Program-made: the position numbers and the translations under genes
Notes under the pieces: generated by a model
The model's input: the letters and a program-made list of their open reading frames with translations, nothing else
Told to the model about the DNA's origin: nothing
Database searches by the model: none
Part shown: positions 1 to 8,032 of the stretch, piece after piece
Numbering within the stretch: the stretch's first letter is position 1
Layout of the letters: every line of letters starts with the position of its first letter
NCBI RefSeq assembly: GCF_004217115.1
Contig: NZ_SHKN01000001.1
Coordinates: forward strand, 2,297,781 to 2,361,780
DNA length: 64,000 nucleotides
Direction of reading: 5' to 3'
DNA from: Ancylomarina subtilis
GTDB taxonomy: Bacteria > Bacteroidota > Bacteroidia > Bacteroidales > Marinifilaceae

Positions 1-1
1 G

Positions 2-271
2 ATGTTAGCGGGACCCGGAACAATTTCTTTACTGATTACCTACAACCAGGAATACAGCAACATGACAGATTGCTTGGTTATACTTGGATCTGTTTTCACC
101 AGTGCTTTCACTATCTACCTCATCCTCAAATCGTCTCATTATATTGTTAGAATGCTGGGAGCTTCAGGTATAAATGCCCTCTCGAGAATAATCGGTTTCA
201 TCGTGATTTCTATTGGAATTGAGCTGATTGTTGTGGCTGTTCTTAGTATTTTGAAAATGGCTAATTTTTAA
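2..271 (+). CDS. MarC family membrane protein, C-terminal part (5' end outside window)
   Basis: About 89 residues of a membrane protein whose beginning lies outside the window; the ATG at position 2 is probably internal. The visible part starts with LAGPGTIS, the typical motif opening the second half of MarC/UPF0056 proteins (usually about 200 aa), and continues with two or three hydrophobic helices and the conserved stretch LGASGINALSRIIGF. MarC proteins are inner-membrane proteins of uncertain transport function; despite the name, a role in multiple antibiotic resistance is not established. It converges with the radical SAM gene at 347-2536, and a hairpin with a T tract lies between them. 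Confidence 0.75.
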   Translation: MLAGPGTISLLITYNQEYSNMTDCLVILGSVFTSAFTIYLILKSSHYIVRMLGASGINALSRIIGFIVISIGIELIVVAVLSILKMANF

Positions 272-276
272 CAAAA

Positions 277-333
277 AACACGAATAAACGAGTTCTATCA
301 TAAATTCGTGAATTCGTGCTTTTATTTTTTTAA
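277..333. terminator. Probable terminator between convergent genes
   Basis: CACGAAT at 279-285 can pair with ATTCGTG at 304-310 or with a second copy at 312-318. The region ends in a T-rich tract (about 320-331), and A6 lies on the other side, so it could work in both directions. Confidence 0.5.
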
Positions 334-346
334 TAAAGGCAATTAT

Positions 347-2536
347 TTACAAAACCAAAAGTCCGTTTTCTCTGAGAACATTAATCGGTTTTGAGTACCA
401 GAACAATTCAAAATTTTCAAACTGCTCCTCATAGCTTTCTTTTAAACTTGCGAAGGTGAAAACCTCCTCCTCATTTATTGACAATCGATCAAGCTGATCA
501 AGCCACCATTCCCCTTGTTCCTTATCCATACTCACATCGATGGTTTCTGTTTTGCTATGAAAAGTCATTTCAAAAATCTCGCGAGTCACTCCTCGCTTGC
601 TTTTGGTGTAAGATGAAACCAATGGGAAACCACCTAACCAAATAATTTTGGCAGAGGGTTTCGTAATAAAAGCCTCTTCTACCTGAAGGCAATTTCGAAT
701 AAAACCTCTTTTAATGGTTGTTTTCGGAATCTTAAAATCAAACCATTCCTGCAGAGGCAAATCGAAACCAATATCATGCATGTAGTTATACAGCGATTTC
801 TTCAATCCAAAGCTAAATTTATCATGCTTGATTCCTGTCTTGTCTTTAAACTGAATATCGTTATTGGCAAAACGAATCGCTTCATAAATGGGTTTCAAAC
901 CATATTTTTCAGGAGCCAATCCAATAGGACTATGAGCTGTCAGAGCAAACTGATGCCAGAATGCCGACTGAATAATACCCAATTCGAATAATTGACGAAC
1001 CATCTCAAGACTATCCACCGTTTCCTGAACGGTTTGGGTAGGAAAACCATACATCAAATAGGCATGAACCATCACACCTGCCTCAGTCAGATTATGTGCG
1101 ACGCGAGCGACTTGCTCCACCGTTGTTCCCTTATTAATCAGCTCAAGCATGCGATCAGAAGCCACTTCCAAACCTCCTGACACTGCAATACAACCCGAAG
1201 CCTTCAAGAGTTCGCACATATCCCTGGTGAAACTTTTCTCAAAACGGATATTGGTCCACCATGTAAGACTAAGCTTTCGCTTAATAATCTCAATAGCCAA
1301 AGCTTTCATTAAAGCTGGTGGTGCAGCCTCATCTACAAAATGGAAACCCGTTTCGCCCGTTTGGGCAATCAGCTCTTCCATTCTGTCAACCAGACTAACG
1401 GCTGAAAGTGGATCAAAGGTTTTGATATAATCCAGCGAACCATCACAAAATGTACACTTGCCCCAATAACAACCATGTGCCATGGTCAACTTATTCCATC
1501 GCCCATCGCTCCAAAGACTGTGCATTGGGTTGGCAATTTCAATCACCGAAATGTACTGATCAAGCAATAAATCGGAATAATCCGGCGTCCCCAAATCGTC
1601 TTGTTTGTAATCCTTTTGTAACGAGTTGTTCACATAAACCACCTCTCCATTTTCACAGATAAAAGTACGCTTCAATTCACATTCTGCAGTCGGATCAAGC
1701 AAATGCTGCCAAAGTCGTTCCAAAGGTAATTCGCCATCATCAAGAGTGATGTAATCAACAAAATCAAAAACACGGACATCGGTCAAACTTCTCAATTCGG
1801 TATTGGGAAAGCCACCTCCCATCACAATTTTAATCTCCGGATAGTTTACTTTTACAAATTGGGCACATCGGAAAGCACAATACAAATTCCCGGGAAAAGG
1901 CACCGATAAACAGAACAATTTGGGCTGAATGTCTTTCAACTTCTGATCGAGAATTTTCAAGGAAATCTCATCGATATAAGTCGGTTCTTCCTGCAGTTTA
2001 GTGTGCAATTCATCAAAACTAGAAGCAGAACGCCCCAAACGTTCGGCATAACGACTGAAACCAAAATTCTCGTCAACGCATTCGATAATAAAATCAGAAA
2101 TATCCTCGAGATAGAGTGTTGCCAAGTGCTTGGCCTTATCCTGAAAGCCCATCAGACCAAAAGCCGTCTCCATATCATCCACCTGATCGAAACGAGAAGC
2201 CTGAGGCAAAAAATTGGGACTGCAGATCTGTCGTGAGAAGCTCTGATTCTTACCCTGAACAAAAGCTATAATCGGATTTATGGTCTTTAAATAATCTTCT
2301 TTAAGGGCATAAATACGCTGAGCATTCTCTGATACAATGGTCTCGTTCTCATAAGCAAAATCGAAAATATCCTGCAAACTCTCTCTTTTAAAAAGAGCAA
2401 GGATCACTTCAATGCCCAAATCCATCTGAAAAGATGAAATCCCTTTTGTATTGAAAAAACCTTTCAGATAGGCCGTGGCCGGATAAGGTGTATTAAGCTG
2501 AGTAAAGGGTGGTGTTACAAGAAAAATATCTTTCAC
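347..2536 (-). CDS. B12-binding-type radical SAM protein, function unknown
   Basis: A 729-residue cytoplasmic protein. The N-terminal half up to about residue 280 resembles a cobalamin-binding Rossmann domain (PFPGNLYCAF, then IKIVMGGGFPN near 236-245, as in B12-binding radical SAM proteins). The radical SAM core follows: Cys356, Cys361 and Cys364 in GCYWGKCTFCD give a CX4CX2C spacing rather than the classic CX3CX2C; this variant occurs in B12-type members. VSGGLEVAS and YLMYGFPTQT are further core motifs. Such enzymes use a 4Fe-4S cluster and SAM for methylations or rearrangements; the substrate here cannot be read from sequence. The start codon is GTG (2536-2534); no ATG fits this N-terminus. 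The gene stands alone, convergent with the MarC-like gene. Confidence 0.8.
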   Translation of the reverse strand: MKDIFLVTPPFTQLNTPYPATAYLKGFFNTKGISSFQMDLGIEVILALFKRESLQDIFDFAYENETIVSENAQRIYALKEDYLKTINPIIAFVQGKNQSFSRQICSPNFLPQASRFDQVDDMETAFGLMGFQDKAKHLATLYLEDISDFIIECVDENFGFSRYAERLGRSASSFDELHTKLQEEPTYIDEISLKILDQKLKDIQPKLFCLSVPFPGNLYCAFRCAQFVKVNYPEIKIVMGGGFPNTELRSLTDVRVFDFVDYITLDDGELPLERLWQHLLDPTAECELKRTFICENGEVVYVNNSLQKDYKQDDLGTPDYSDLLLDQYISVIEIANPMHSLWSDGRWNKLTMAHGCYWGKCTFCDGSLDYIKTFDPLSAVSLVDRMEELIAQTGETGFHFVDEAAPPALMKALAIEIIKRKLSLTWWTNIRFEKSFTRDMCELLKASGCIAVSGGLEVASDRMLELINKGTTVEQVARVAHNLTEAGVMVHAYLMYGFPTQTVQETVDSLEMVRQLFELGIIQSAFWHQFALTAHSPIGLAPEKYGLKPIYEAIRFANNDIQFKDKTGIKHDKFSFGLKKSLYNYMHDIGFDLPLQEWFDFKIPKTTIKRGFIRNCLQVEEAFITKPSAKIIWLGGFPLVSSYTKSKRGVTREIFEMTFHSKTETIDVSMDKEQGEWWLDQLDRLSINEEEVFTFASLKESYEEQFENFELFWYSKPINVLRENGLLVL

Positions 2537-2650
2537 AATAGAACGAGTTTAAATCAGATGACTTTAAGTATCCACAAAATTACAAGGATCTAAAGAAAGT
2601 CACTTGTATTTGACTCTATTTATTCTTGCTCTCAATAAACCTTTACGTCA

Positions 2651-3580
2651 CTATATCCACTGACGCTTTCGGAACACCACGACACCTATAATGGATAACA
2701 ATAAGGAACTCACAATAATTGATGGCATTGCCCAAGACGAATTTTCGAACGAATTGGGAACATTCATTCCAAATATACTGGCTATCAAGGTTGGAATCAT
2801 CAGAATAATTGAAATTAGGGTCAACTGTTTCATCACTACATTCAGATTATTCGATATAACCGATGCAAAAGCATCCATCATCCCACTCTGAATATCCGAA
2901 TAAATTTGGGCCATCTCCAAAGCCTGCTTATTCTCGATAATAGCATCATCCAATAAATCCTGATTAATCTCACTGCTGATTTTTTTTGAATTTCGAAGCT
3001 TAGCCAAAACAATCTCGTTGGCCTTTATCGATGTAATAAAATACACCAAACACTTCTCCATTTTCAAAAGCTTATTCAGTTCTCTGTTCTTAATGGATTT
3101 CTCCAGATCCTGTTCAATCAATGCTGTCTGCTGATTGATTTGTTTCAGATATTTCAGATAAATATTTCCGGAACGAAGGAAAAGTCTTAGTATAAAATTA
3201 TACACATCGGATACAGCACTATACTGCTCTCTAAAAGGTGAGGATTTCTCAATAGGCAAAACCTCATTATTCTGCAAACACAAGGTTAGTGTAAAATCCT
3301 GCGACACATAAATTCCCAGAGGGATGGTGTGAAATGGCGTTCCCTTATTCGAACTTTCGACCGGAACACGCATAATCACTAAAGACCAATCATCGTCGAA
3401 TTCAACACGCGATCGTTCGTCCGTATCTAAAATATCCTGAATAATATCAGCAGGTAGCTGAAATTCGTGGTGGAGTCGCTGAACCTCGTCAGAAGTAGGC
3501 TGTGTGACGTTAATCCAACAGCCTTTTTCAGCTTTGGGAATTTCGATATAACCCCCAAATGATTTAAAAATTTTAATCAT
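2651..3580 (-). CDS. corA: CorA family divalent-cation (Mg2+/Co2+) transporter
   Basis: A 309-residue protein with the CorA layout: a soluble N-terminal alpha/beta domain, a long helical stalk (about 130-245), and two C-terminal membrane helices. The signature FGMNVPNSF closes the first helix, followed by a second helix and a short basic tail (FRKRQWI). CorA forms a pentameric inner-membrane channel for Mg2+ and related ions. The ATG at 3580 is preceded by AAGGAAATATA on the minus strand, a rare clear Shine-Dalgarno for this genome, and that site lies inside a 9-bp hairpin (see the leader feature). The promoter is at 3702-3731. Confidence 0.9.
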   Translation of the reverse strand: MIKIFKSFGGYIEIPKAEKGCWINVTQPTSDEVQRLHHEFQLPADIIQDILDTDERSRVEFDDDWSLVIMRVPVESSNKGTPFHTIPLGIYVSQDFTLTLCLQNNEVLPIEKSSPFREQYSAVSDVYNFILRLFLRSGNIYLKYLKQINQQTALIEQDLEKSIKNRELNKLLKMEKCLVYFITSIKANEIVLAKLRNSKKISSEINQDLLDDAIIENKQALEMAQIYSDIQSGMMDAFASVISNNLNVVMKQLTLISIILMIPTLIASIFGMNVPNSFENSSWAMPSIIVSSLLLSIIGVVVFRKRQWI

Positions 3581-3584
3581 TATA

Positions 3585-3628
3585 TTTCCTTATAAGATGA
3601 GCCATAAGGAAACACGACTAGCTCCTTA
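3585..3628 (-). promoter_or_regulatory. corA leader: three-arm structure able to mask the ribosome binding site
   Basis: On the minus strand three short arms follow one another. Arm 1 is TAAGGA (3628-3623), arm 2 TTTCCTTAT (3612-3604), arm 3 ATAAGGAAA (3593-3585). Arm 3 contains the Shine-Dalgarno AAGGA, six bases from the corA ATG, and pairs perfectly over 9 bp with arm 2 (10-nt loop). Arm 1 can pair with the same arm 2 (6 bp plus a G-T pair), which would free the ribosome site. The pairing is seen in the sequence; the switching is inference. It does not look like the M-box Mg2+ riboswitch, which is much longer. Confidence 0.5.
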
Positions 3629-3701
3629 CAGATCAGTTAATATGTTTATACAACTATGATACGGGCCTTCGTCCATGACATTATTAATTTTTAATTGCAC
3701 G

Positions 3702-3731
3702 CAAAAGTAATCGAATTATTCAATTCACCAA
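3702..3731 (-). promoter_or_regulatory. Candidate corA promoter (Bacteroidota type)
   Basis: On the minus strand TTG (3731-3729), a 19-bp spacer, then TACTTTTG (3709-3702), matching TTG/TTTG-N19-21-TAnnTTTG. It starts about 110 nt upstream of the corA ATG, leaving a long leader that includes the three-arm structure. Confidence 0.5.
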
Positions 3732-3742
3732 TTTTAGAAACT

Positions 3743-4009
3743 TTATTCTTTCCACCTCTCCAGCTTCGGTATTCCCTTGGTAAAAAAGCCAGCAATGAAA
3801 CCAGGAAAGCCCATCTCCTTAAGCTTCACCTTACAAAAGGCTTGCATTTTTTCTGCCGAATCAATCTCCGGGCTCAGAAATTCACCTTGCTCAAAACAAT
3901 AGGAACAATACATGTGGCTTTTACTACCATCCTTATTTGTACCACCACCTTTTTCATCTCTCTTCAGTGGCATGCCACAGCTCTGACAATTTTTATATTT
4001 CTTTTCCAT
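3743..4009 (-). CDS. Small putative zinc-ribbon protein
   Basis: An 88-residue soluble protein with paired cysteines Cys8/Cys11 (CQSCGMPL) and Cys35/Cys38 (YCSYC), the layout of the putative zinc ribbon family PF12674. The C-terminal half has a helical, charged stretch and ends LERWKE. Members of this family are widespread small proteins of unknown function, probably binding one Zn2+. It lies between the Lrp regulator and corA, all on the minus strand, but corA appears to have its own promoter just after this stop codon. Confidence 0.75.
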   Translation of the reverse strand: MEKKYKNCQSCGMPLKRDEKGGGTNKDGSKSHMYCSYCFEQGEFLSPEIDSAEKMQAFCKVKLKEMGFPGFIAGFFTKGIPKLERWKE

Positions 4010-4125
4010 AGTGATAAATTAATAATGAATCGACTTCAAGTTAAAAAACATATCTGACTTTAATATCCTATCGCTTTAGACAATTAACATCTCCTTCTTA
4101 CGGTTTCGAAAAACATTTTTCACAA

Positions 4126-4584
4126 TTATAAATCATACCCAATCTTATCTGCCGAAGAAATCACAAATGTGCTGTTGAACCGTGTGATGTATTCAAATTT
4201 TGAGAGCTTCTCCTGAATAAAATGATGAAAAGCATGCATATCCTTCACCATGATTTTCAACATGGCATCAAAATTCCCCGAAGTAATATAAAATTCCATC
4301 ACCTCGGGTAAAGCCAGGACTTCGGTTTCAAACTTTTGAACCACATCGCGAGTATGTTTCGTTATTGAAACAGAGATAAAAACAACCATACTTCGGTCAA
4401 TTTTCTCAGGATCGAGCACGGCCACATAATTTTTAATAATGCCACTTCGTTCCAACTTTTTCACCCTCTCGTAAACAGGCGTATTACTCAAATGAAGCTT
4501 TTCTGCTAACTCCTTGATTGTAATACGACAATCTTGCTGAAGAAGCTCTAATATTTTCCTGTCAGTACGATCTAAATTTTCCAT
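4126..4584 (-). CDS. Lrp/AsnC family transcriptional regulator
   Basis: A 152-residue protein of typical Lrp length. An N-terminal helix-turn-helix (about 5-60: DRKILELLQQDCRITIKELA, then LSNTPVYERVKKLERSGII) is followed by the RAM/AsnC ligand-binding domain (about 65-145; EFYITSGNFDAMLKI, with the family's G-x-x-D pattern). These regulators sense amino acids and form octamers. The gene is divergent from the 2-oxoacid:ferredoxin oxidoreductase operon starting at 4792, 207 bp away. That arrangement, and the aminotransferase in the operon, suggest it controls amino-acid breakdown there; the ligand is unknown. Confidence 0.9.
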   Translation of the reverse strand: MENLDRTDRKILELLQQDCRITIKELAEKLHLSNTPVYERVKKLERSGIIKNYVAVLDPEKIDRSMVVFISVSITKHTRDVVQKFETEVLALPEVMEFYITSGNFDAMLKIMVKDMHAFHHFIQEKLSKFEYITRFNSTFVISSADKIGYDL

Positions 4585-4791
4585 AAAAAGAATATTTTAC
4601 TATTAAACCAAGCGTTTCGAAGCTCTGCAAAGATATTAATTCTTTCAAAACCACACTTCCCTAGATCATTTTTCTATATTCAAAGCATATCCTAGTAAAT
4701 AATTAGGCTTAATCGTAATTTTACAAGACTTTTTAACCTGACTATCAGTTTAAATAAGTCACATTCAAAATCAAAACACAAACAATATCAT

Positions 4792-5331
4792 ATGAAAGAA
4801 ATTAGATGGCACGGAAGAGGAGGACAAGGTGGCTTTACCGCTTCTCGTCTTTTAGGAATTGCAGCTAGTGTTCACGGAGGCAAGCATGCTTTGGCATTTC
4901 CATCCTTTGGACCTGAGCGTAGAGGTGCTCCCGTATTGGCCTTTACTAAAATTGATGACAGCAAAATTCATGATCGCAGCGAGGTACAGGAAAGCGACTA
5001 CGTGGTGGTTATGGATGAAACATTAATCACCCCGGGATTTGAAAAAGGAATTCGACCTGGAGCAACTATCCTGGTTAACACTGAGAATATTGAAAAATAC
5101 CGCATAGAATTAAAAGACTTTCAGGTGCTTGGTATTGATGCGACTTCAATGGCTATGGAAATCTTAGGAAGACCAATTACCAATACAGCCATGTATGGTG
5201 CCTTAGCTGCTGCATCAGGATTGGTAAGCAAAGAAGCTGCAATCGCTAGTATTCACACCGAGATGAAACCAAAACTAGCTGCTTTGAATGAAAAGATTGT
5301 AGAAAGAGCCTTTGAAGCGATTAAGGCATAA
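4792..5331 (+). CDS. 2-oxoacid:ferredoxin oxidoreductase, gamma subunit
   Basis: A 179-residue gamma subunit of the four-subunit POR/VOR/KOR family. It starts MKEIRWHGRGGQGGFTASRL; the GRGGQG motif near the N-terminus and SFGPERRGAPV (about 43-53) are family hallmarks. In the complex this domain helps hold CoA for acyl transfer from the TPP intermediate. It is the first gene of an operon gamma-delta-alpha-beta, the order of archaeal and Thermotoga pyruvate and 2-oxoisovalerate oxidoreductases. The sequence alone does not decide between pyruvate, branched-chain oxoacids and 2-oxoglutarate. Confidence 0.88.
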   Translation: MKEIRWHGRGGQGGFTASRLLGIAASVHGGKHALAFPSFGPERRGAPVLAFTKIDDSKIHDRSEVQESDYVVVMDETLITPGFEKGIRPGATILVNTENIEKYRIELKDFQVLGIDATSMAMEILGRPITNTAMYGALAAASGLVSKEAAIASIHTEMKPKLAALNEKIVERAFEAIKA

Positions 5332-5392
5332 GCTGCTGTTTCTTGTTAATACCAATTCGTAATTATTAATTCATAATTCTTAATTGAATATC

Positions 5393-5692
5393 ATGGATAG
5401 ACCTAAAAAAACGGAATTTACATTCCCAACACATATAAACGATTACCCTACCGGCCCTCAATACAAGGCTGGTTACCTACCTGAAACCAATGCGGGCTGG
5501 CGAACATTCCGTCCCGTAGTCGATCACGATGCTTGTGTTTACTGTCTTCGTTGCTACCTGCTTTGTCCGGATGGCACCATCATAAAAGACAATGGACAAA
5601 TCAAAATCGACATGGATTATTGCAAAGGCTGTGGCGTATGCGCACACGAATGCCCAAAGGATGCAATTGAGATGGTAAAAGAACAACTTTAA
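5393..5692 (+). CDS. 2-oxoacid:ferredoxin oxidoreductase, delta (2x4Fe-4S ferredoxin) subunit
   Basis: About 99 residues. Two 4Fe-4S motifs are visible: CVYCLRCYLLCP and CKGCGVCAHECP, the last cysteine of each motif pairing with the other cluster as in bacterial-type ferredoxins. This subunit carries electrons from the TPP-site cluster in the beta subunit to external ferredoxin. I chose the ATG at 5393; an in-frame TTG at 5384 would add three residues (MNI) and is less likely. The upstream spacer (5332-5392) is A/T low-complexity with no clear ribosome site. Confidence 0.88.
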   Translation: MDRPKKTEFTFPTHINDYPTGPQYKAGYLPETNAGWRTFRPVVDHDACVYCLRCYLLCPDGTIIKDNGQIKIDMDYCKGCGVCAHECPKDAIEMVKEQL

Positions 5693-5767
5693 GTTGAAGG
5701 TTAAAGGAATAAGTATAAAGGTTAAAGTGAAAACAAGTCATAACCGACAACTGAAAAAATTGAAACA

Positions 5768-6958
5768 ATGAAATCAAATAAAATATTCATATCTGGTGAT
5801 GAGGCTGTTGCTCAGGGCGTGCGATTATCGCGTCCACATGTGGTTGCTGCCTACCCAATCACCCCGCAAACCATCACCGTTGAGCGCCTATCAGAAATGG
5901 TAGAAGCTGGTGAGATGGATGGCGAATACATGCACGTAGAGTCTGAACACTCTGCTATTTCAGCAACAATGGGTGCCAGCGCAGTTGGTGCCAGAACCTT
6001 TACCGCATCTTCATCGCAAGGGCTATTGTATATGGCCGAAGGTCTGCATTACTGCTCTGGTGGTCGATGGCCGGTGGTGATGATGAATGCCAACCGTTCG
6101 GTGGCTTTGCCATGGAGTATCTACGGCGATCAGCGCGATTCATTGTCGCTATTGGATTGCGGATGGATTCAGGTTTATGTGGAAGATGCACAGGAAGCTT
6201 TGGATATGATTATCCAGGCCTACAAAATTGCTGAACACAAAGACGTCCTTACACCAATGATGGTGAATTTGGATGGTTTTATACTGACTCATACTTACGA
6301 ATTGGTTGAGATTCCTGAGCAGGAGATGGTGGATAAATTTTTGCCTCCATTTCAAACACCTAACAAAATGTCATTCGAAGAGCCAAAGAACTTAGGTTTC
6401 AGCTCTAAGCCAGATGACAATACGGAATTCAAATATCAACAAAATGAGGCGATGTTTAACGCTGTAAAGGTGCTTAAAGATGTCGATCAGGAGTTTGCTG
6501 AAACATTTGGTAGAGAATACCATGGTATGGTTGAAGAATACCGTTGCGAAGATGCAGAGGTTGTTTTGGTTGCTCTTGGTAGTGTTTGTGGAACCGTTCG
6601 TGTAGTGGTTGACAAAATGCGAGCTGAAGGCAAGAAGGTGGGGTTGTTAAAGATTCGTTACATGCGTCCATTCCCCGAAGCTGAAGTTAAAGATTTGGCA
6701 CGTCGTGTTCAGGCAATGGGTGTGATCGATAAAGATATCTCTTTCGGTTACGAAGGAACGGTTTATACCAATGTGAACTCAGCTATTTCTAAGATTGACA
6801 AATATGTTTACAAGAGCAATTTTGTAGGCGGATTAGGAGGTCGTGATATCACAAAAGCTGATATCGAAGAGATGTTCAACAAGCTATTCAGCGGAATTGA
6901 GAACAAGAGTGAAGAAAAAGTAGAATTTTTTAGCCTTAACGTAGAAACCAATGACTAA
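5768..6958 (+). CDS. 2-oxoacid:ferredoxin oxidoreductase, alpha subunit
   Basis: A 396-residue alpha subunit. The N-terminus GDEAVAQGVRLSRPHVVAAYPITPQT contains the YPITPQT motif of the pyrimidine-binding-type TPP domain; a second domain (about 265-380) holds GKKVGLLKIRYMRPFP, typical of the transketolase C-terminal-like domain. With the beta subunit it forms the TPP active site that decarboxylates a 2-oxoacid and yields acyl-CoA and reduced ferredoxin. Its last codons overlap the start of the beta gene by 8 nt, which points to translational coupling. Bacteroidales homologues are often labelled VorB (2-oxoisovalerate), but substrate is not proven here. Confidence 0.9.
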   Translation: MKSNKIFISGDEAVAQGVRLSRPHVVAAYPITPQTITVERLSEMVEAGEMDGEYMHVESEHSAISATMGASAVGARTFTASSSQGLLYMAEGLHYCSGGRWPVVMMNANRSVALPWSIYGDQRDSLSLLDCGWIQVYVEDAQEALDMIIQAYKIAEHKDVLTPMMVNLDGFILTHTYELVEIPEQEMVDKFLPPFQTPNKMSFEEPKNLGFSSKPDDNTEFKYQQNEAMFNAVKVLKDVDQEFAETFGREYHGMVEEYRCEDAEVVLVALGSVCGTVRVVVDKMRAEGKKVGLLKIRYMRPFPEAEVKDLARRVQAMGVIDKDISFGYEGTVYTNVNSAISKIDKYVYKSNFVGGLGGRDITKADIEEMFNKLFSGIENKSEEKVEFFSLNVETND

Positions 6959-7859
6959 TCTAGTAGATATCCCAAAAGTGAATGCGAAAAACATGACCGA
7001 GAAGGAATTTTTCTATGGTCATAAAGCTTGTGCCGGATGTGGCGGAAGTGTGGCAGTACGATTGGCACTTAAAGTATTAGGTGAGCGCACCTATACAGCC
7101 CTACCAGCCGGATGTATGTCGGCAGTAGGTTTTATTTATCCTCAAATGGCATTCAATACCAATGCCGTAATCACAACTTTCCCCGGAGCAGCCAGTATGG
7201 CCTCTGGAATTGCTGCCGGAGCTAAGGCTTTGGGACAAAAAGATGTGAAAACCGTTGTCTTTGCCGGTGACGGTGGTACAGCCGATATCGGGTTTCAGGC
7301 CCTGTCAGGTATGATTGATCGTAACGACGATGTACTTTATATCTGCTACGATAACGAAGCCTATATGAATACGGGTATTCAAAAAAGTGGTTTGACGCCC
7401 TACGGAACTAAAACCACAACAACGCCTGCAGGAAAGAATATCCCGGGAACAGTGACTCACAAAAAGAATTTGTTTGAGATTATTGCCGCTCACGATATTG
7501 CTTATGCAGCAACAGCGAGTATTGGTTACCCTCAGGATTTCCTAAACAAAGTGAACAAAGCCAAGCATACCAAAGGTGCCACCTTTATTCATGTGTACGC
7601 TTCTTGTCCAACAGGATGGGGAACACCTACTGAAACTTCTATTGAGATTGCTAAGGATGCCGTAGACTGTGGTTTGATTTTCTTAGCAGAATTTGAGGAT
7701 GGCGAATACAAATTAAATCGCAATCCTAAAGAATTTGCACCAGTAAAAGACTATTTGAAAAAGCAAGGCCGATTCAAGCACATGACAGATGAGGACATTC
7801 AATGCGTGATTGATAATCGCGACAGAAAATGGGCCCGCATGCGCAAGCAGTGGTTGTAG
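6951..7859 (+). CDS. 2-oxoacid:ferredoxin oxidoreductase, beta (TPP-binding) subunit
   Basis: A 302-residue beta subunit with the TPP/Mg2+ motif GDGGTADIGFQAL (about 106-118) followed by DNEAYMNTG (134-142), the expected GDG...N pattern. Four cysteines in family positions, Cys27, Cys30, Cys55 and Cys219 (YASCPTGW), should bind the 4Fe-4S cluster near TPP. The gene starts inside the end of the alpha gene. It completes the four-subunit enzyme; 170 bp of spacer separate it from the aminotransferase gene. Confidence 0.92.
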   Translation: MTNLVDIPKVNAKNMTEKEFFYGHKACAGCGGSVAVRLALKVLGERTYTALPAGCMSAVGFIYPQMAFNTNAVITTFPGAASMASGIAAGAKALGQKDVKTVVFAGDGGTADIGFQALSGMIDRNDDVLYICYDNEAYMNTGIQKSGLTPYGTKTTTTPAGKNIPGTVTHKKNLFEIIAAHDIAYAATASIGYPQDFLNKVNKAKHTKGATFIHVYASCPTGWGTPTETSIEIAKDAVDCGLIFLAEFEDGEYKLNRNPKEFAPVKDYLKKQGRFKHMTDEDIQCVIDNRDRKWARMRKQWL

Positions 7860-8032
7860 ATCAAGTCTAAAGGTTAAAGGAAACAAGGTTAAAAGAAAAC
7901 CGATAACCTACAACTGATTTAAAAACTGAGAGTTTCATCACAACTGGGGCTCTCAGGACACTCTCTGTAAAGGCGAGATGCATCGCGTCTCAACAAAAGA
8001 TTAACGCAAACAAACAACAAAACCCAAACAAA

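Noticed and set aside
3585-3700. M-box Mg2+ riboswitch in front of corA
   Set aside because: The leader is too short and I see none of the conserved M-box sequence; only a three-arm hairpin set is present.
5384-5392. TTG at 5384 as start of the ferredoxin subunit
   Set aside because: An ATG follows three codons later at 5393 and the extra residues lie in A/T spacer sequence.
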